Source: Stutzerimonas stutzeri
GTDB taxonomy: Bacteria; Pseudomonadota; Gammaproteobacteria; Pseudomonadales; Pseudomonadaceae
Reading direction: 5' to 3'
Length of the DNA: 47,663 bases
Assembly: GCF_000952685.1 (NCBI RefSeq)
Contig: NZ_JYHV01000017.1
Location: forward strand, 1 to 47,663
Shown in pieces: positions 45,181 to 47,663 of the stretch (the first letter of the stretch is position 1; each line of letters opens with the position of its first letter). The position numbers and the translations under genes are program-made. The notes under the pieces were generated by a model. That model was not told the DNA's origin, did no database searches, and saw only the letters and a list, made by a program, of their open reading frames with translations.

Positions 45181-46269
45181 TCAGCTAATGGTGACAAGGC
45201 GAAGGATGCGGTCGACCGGGCGGTACTCCAGGGCCACAACTACACGTTCCGGGTGGCCGTCAACTCGCGGGAACTCAAGCAGGATGTTGAATTTGCTGAG
45301 CTGATGGGTCGGTTGGCTCACCCACTCGAGGTTGTACAGGTAGTTCATCCGCAGGTTGCTTCGGATTGCGGTCTCAAGCTCGGCCTTGGTCAGTTCTGCC
45401 AAGCCGGCCTTTTGCAGTTTTCCTAGCTTCGTGGTCTGAAGGTACTTCTCGAACTTGGCATCCTCAATGAGGACCGTGAACTCTGCCAGCGGTGCTACAG
45501 CAGACGACATGGCCCTTACCGCGATCTCCAGGTCGTCGTCGGTGACATCGAGCAGCAGGCGTTCAGGCTTGTACGAGAGGAATGTGCAGAAGTAGATCGA
45601 CTGAATGCTCCTGAGTCGGAAACCTTGTTTCACGTAGTCATGCTGGTGGAGGTTGAAATCCTGCGTGTTCGGTCGATCATCTTCGTGCCCCATGATGACT
45701 GTGCCGCCATGCTTGATCACATAATTCATCAGGTTCAGCGAGGTGAAGGTTTTGGCTGCGCTTGAGTAAGTGCACGGCAAGTAGCCTACGTAGGCAGGAA
45801 GCTGCTGGAGTTTGGAGTCGACGCCAGAAATAGCACCTTCGGACAGGTTGTTCACGTACAAGACGAAGCACGTATCGGGCAGACGAAAACTCGTGCTGAC
45901 TACTGCGGGATCCAGCAGCTTGCGCGCAAGCCGATCGCCCGAGCCGAAAAGCTCTCCACCCAGGATGCTGTGGGTCGTTTGGGCATCCAGCGCGCTAAAT
46001 AGCGCTTCGGCGCACTCCACTCCAGGCACGAAGCTCCGGGCACAAAGATCCGTATCGAAAAGGAACGCCGCCTCGTGCTTTGTTGGTTGCGGGGTCAGGG
46101 CTGTCCTGAGCGAGGCGTAGTCGATCCCCTTGGCTTTAAGGATACCGACGCACTCGCCATGAAAATTCTGTATTTCAGCAAAGGTACGTGCATCGCTGAG
46201 GGAAAAGCACTCACGCATTACAGGGAGCAGAATGTTGCCGCGAGCGTTCAGGGTATGAATTGAGGGCAT
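45181..46269 (-). CDS. Unrecognised 362-residue protein upstream of the Gabija-like pair
   Basis: I do not recognise this protein. It is soluble, with no signal peptide or membrane segment. The first half alternates hydrophobic strands and loops (AAFLFDTDLCARSFVPGVECAEALF; TCFVLYVNNLSEGAISG; GYLPCTYSSAAKTFTSLNLMNYVIKHGGTVIMGHEDDR), which suggests a compact alpha/beta fold; HGGTVIMGHEDDRPNTQDF carries conserved-looking His and Asp residues that could be catalytic. It is read from ATG 46269 in the same direction as the Gabija-like genes, 190 bases before them, so it may be a third component or an independent gene. GC content is near that of the Gabija-like genes and lower than the core chromosome. 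Confidence 0.7.
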   Translation of the reverse strand: MPSIHTLNARGNILLPVMRECFSLSDARTFAEIQNFHGECVGILKAKGIDYASLRTALTPQPTKHEAAFLFDTDLCARSFVPGVECAEALFSALDAQTTHSILGGELFGSGDRLARKLLDPAVVSTSFRLPDTCFVLYVNNLSEGAISGVDSKLQQLPAYVGYLPCTYSSAAKTFTSLNLMNYVIKHGGTVIMGHEDDRPNTQDFNLHQHDYVKQGFRLRSIQSIYFCTFLSYKPERLLLDVTDDDLEIAVRAMSSAVAPLAEFTVLIEDAKFEKYLQTTKLGKLQKAGLAELTKAELETAIRSNLRMNYLYNLEWVSQPTHQLSKFNILLEFPRVDGHPERVVVALEYRPVDRILRLVTIS

Positions 46270-46348
46270 GTCCTAGTACCTACAGCGCGAGTGCGTAAGC
46301 ATACGCGTTCAGGTATCCCCTTCCGGAAGCTTTCTCCCGTTACAAAAA

Positions 46349-46410
46349 GGCAGCTATTGGCCGCTTTCGGCCTGTGGTAATCGGCTGAAAAACGACCCGA
46401 AGCGGCAGTA
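46349..46410. repeat. Dispersed repeat copy 5 (degenerate)
   Basis: GGCAGCTATTGGCCGCTTTC at 46349-46368 and the inverted-looking CGACCCGAAGCGGCAG near 46393-46408 resemble the CTTTTGGCCG repeat family. It separates the two unknown genes, again at a module boundary. Confidence 0.5.
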
Positions 46411-46447
46411 GGGATCGGCGATACGCCAGAGAGCAACTCAGATGGCC

Positions 46448-47548
46448 CTACGAAACCCTAGATGATTCCTGTTTGTAAATTTGAGTAGCTAGCTTCTCTA
46501 CGGCTAGAGTCGCACCCCTCTTTTCGTTACCGCTATTAATTACCAATATTTCACCGGAAACTAACTGTTCTGGAGTTTCTACGCCGTCGCTATCAATCAG
46601 CAATTGAACCAACGGCTTGGTGCCAACCCTGTGTTGCAAATTCTCTTGCAGCTCAGCCTCTAGACGTTTCCCACGTCGGAAAATAACGATCGCGCAGTTT
46701 GTGAACAGACTAGCCTCGCGACGTTTAAGTGCTCCTTCCATTGCGGTTCCGCTACCGCAGCCAATCCCTTTGGCTCTAAGAGCGCTTTGGATTAGCTCCA
46801 CAAAACGCATTGATGAGTCGGACTGATCCAAAAGAATAATGTCGCACTTGCTATCAGACCAAACTTGAAGCTCATACGCTCCGGGAGTCAAATCATCACT
46901 TGATGAGCAGGCTTTGACAAACTCTTTGCCGAGATCACTTAGCTGCACACCATCTATGAAACCTTTAGATGTTAGGCTGACGACCGCGAGGTGCTCAATG
47001 CTGCCAGGGACATAGCCCGTTAAAATAGACTCGGCTGTGACCGAACCTGGTCCTTGCTTAGGAATTATTGCGTATTTTGAAACCACATATAGCTTTCTTA
47101 AAAAGTCTAAGTGATCCCAAGCAATATCTTTCAGAGCAAGAATATTATGCCGCCTAAGCTCAGGTTTTATTTTTCCTAATGCGATGGTCCGGGTAAGCAG
47201 TGCGTAAGGTATTGTTTTCTCGTCTTCAATATCCGATAGACATGCGTGCATCAGCGCATGAAAATTAGCCTCTTCTAGCTCACCGTCTAAAATATCTTCT
47301 TCAGACACTTCATCGCGGTAAAGAAGATGTTGATGGAATTCTAAAATTCGCCGGTCGTCTCTAGCATGTACATAGTCCCGAACTTTTCCCACTCCGGTTT
47401 TTGAAAACTCATACAACGTGTCAGCGATTGGAGAGCCTGCCGAGGCAATATGCACGCCAACTTTGGCAGCGAGGTCGGCGATCCTTAGTACCGTAGCAGT
47501 ATTTGGGTGCCTTGATATGCCAATCAGTTTTTTTGTCATCCTTGCCAT
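46448..47548 (-). CDS. Unrecognised AT-rich 366-residue protein
   Basis: I do not recognise this protein. The N-terminal third is helical (IADLAAKVGVHIASAGSPIADTLYEFSKTGVGKVRDYV) and has a mildly hydrophobic stretch but no clear membrane segment. The middle has winged-helix-like text (SIEHLAVVSLTSKGFIDGVQLSDLGKEFVKA). The last 140 residues alternate strands and helices (YELQVWSDSKCDIILLDQ; MRFVELIQSALRAKGIGCGSG; NCAIVIFRRGKRLE; PLVQLLIDSDGVE) and could be a Rossmann-like or TIR-like fold; this is only a reading of the pattern. Base composition is clearly more AT-rich than all other genes here, which points to recent transfer. The start is ATG 47548; the ribosome site is poor. Confidence 0.6.
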   Translation of the reverse strand: MARMTKKLIGISRHPNTATVLRIADLAAKVGVHIASAGSPIADTLYEFSKTGVGKVRDYVHARDDRRILEFHQHLLYRDEVSEEDILDGELEEANFHALMHACLSDIEDEKTIPYALLTRTIALGKIKPELRRHNILALKDIAWDHLDFLRKLYVVSKYAIIPKQGPGSVTAESILTGYVPGSIEHLAVVSLTSKGFIDGVQLSDLGKEFVKACSSSDDLTPGAYELQVWSDSKCDIILLDQSDSSMRFVELIQSALRAKGIGCGSGTAMEGALKRREASLFTNCAIVIFRRGKRLEAELQENLQHRVGTKPLVQLLIDSDGVETPEQLVSGEILVINSGNEKRGATLAVEKLATQIYKQESSRVS

Positions 47549-47663
47549 CTTCAATGCTTTCTAGTGGGTAAACCGAGGCTAGACCATCTGATTCTGACCA
47601 GATAATCAATGCGTAGGCGGAACCTGTAGGTTCGATCTTGCCGCAAAACTAATGGATAGCTTG
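47549..47663. other. Window edge with possible end of another coding frame
   Basis: On the minus strand a frame from about 47648 to 47421 reads ...GSAYALIIWSESDGLASVYP... and overlaps the start of the AT-rich gene. It looks protein-like but has a stop codon just upstream and no ATG, so it may be the eroded 3' end of a neighbouring gene. I cannot decide within this window. Confidence 0.3.

Noticed and set aside
22029..47663. A second dif copy as the other border of an element
   Set aside because: I searched by eye for both arms to the right of 22056 and found none, so no closed dif-flanked element is visible in the window.
1..47663. CRISPR arrays, tRNA or rRNA genes, insertion-sequence transposases
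   Set aside because: No regularly spaced direct repeats, no cloverleaf or CCA-end pattern, and no transposase-like protein were seen. Lack of tools limits this negative.

Overview
The window looks like a chromosome segment from a Pseudomonas or Stutzerimonas species. The basis is the high GC content, an OprD-type porin, the galU - VOC dioxygenase-like gene - gor order known from Pseudomonas aeruginosa, and a Pseudomonas-type dif site. The species cannot be fixed from sequence reading alone.

Positions 1-21961 are ordinary chromosome: an OprD-family porin; a two-gene DNA-repair operon (FAN1-type VRR-NUC nuclease, then a PD-(D/E)XK nuclease/XPD-DinG helicase fusion) behind a perfect LexA box; hemN; a chemoreceptor with a c-type haem motif in its periplasmic domain; galU, a VOC protein and gor; a PCu(A)C copper chaperone; two DUF202 membrane proteins; a threonine aldolase; and a D-xylose block (xylA-xylF-xylG-xylH with divergent xylR).

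At 22029-22056, just after xylR, lies a near-exact dif site (XerC/XerD recombination site of the replication terminus). Everything to its right looks accessory. It opens with the N-terminal stub of an island-type tyrosine integrase (22154-22657) and a 42-residue membrane peptide. A small oxidoreductase cluster follows (SnoaL/NTF2-like protein, two VOC+SDR pairs, a saccharopine-dehydrogenase-like reductase, TetR and AraC regulators), with three TetR-type palindromes and a relic of a third SDR.

From 29113 to 36364 there is a three-gene operon, MBL-fold hydrolase, a 1935-residue trypsin-like protease-STAND NTPase, and an 84-residue protein. It matches the architecture of AVAST (Avs) type 1 antiphage defence. 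A truncated integrase between inverted repeats follows, then a second metabolic block (LLM flavin oxidoreductase, LysR regulator, quinone oxidoreductase, frameshifted secreted MBL hydrolase). A Gabija-like pair comes next (OLD-family ATPase-TOPRIM nuclease plus UvrD-like helicase, 41854-44989), and two unrecognised genes end the window, the last clearly AT-richer.

A dispersed repeat with the core CTTTTGGCCG recurs at module boundaries (about 29040, 36520, 37095, 41750 and 46360), suggesting that the defence island was assembled stepwise. The most striking points are the dif-anchored island, the Avs1-like operon, the Gabija-like pair with its unknown neighbours, and the SOS-controlled FAN1 plus nuclease-helicase operon.
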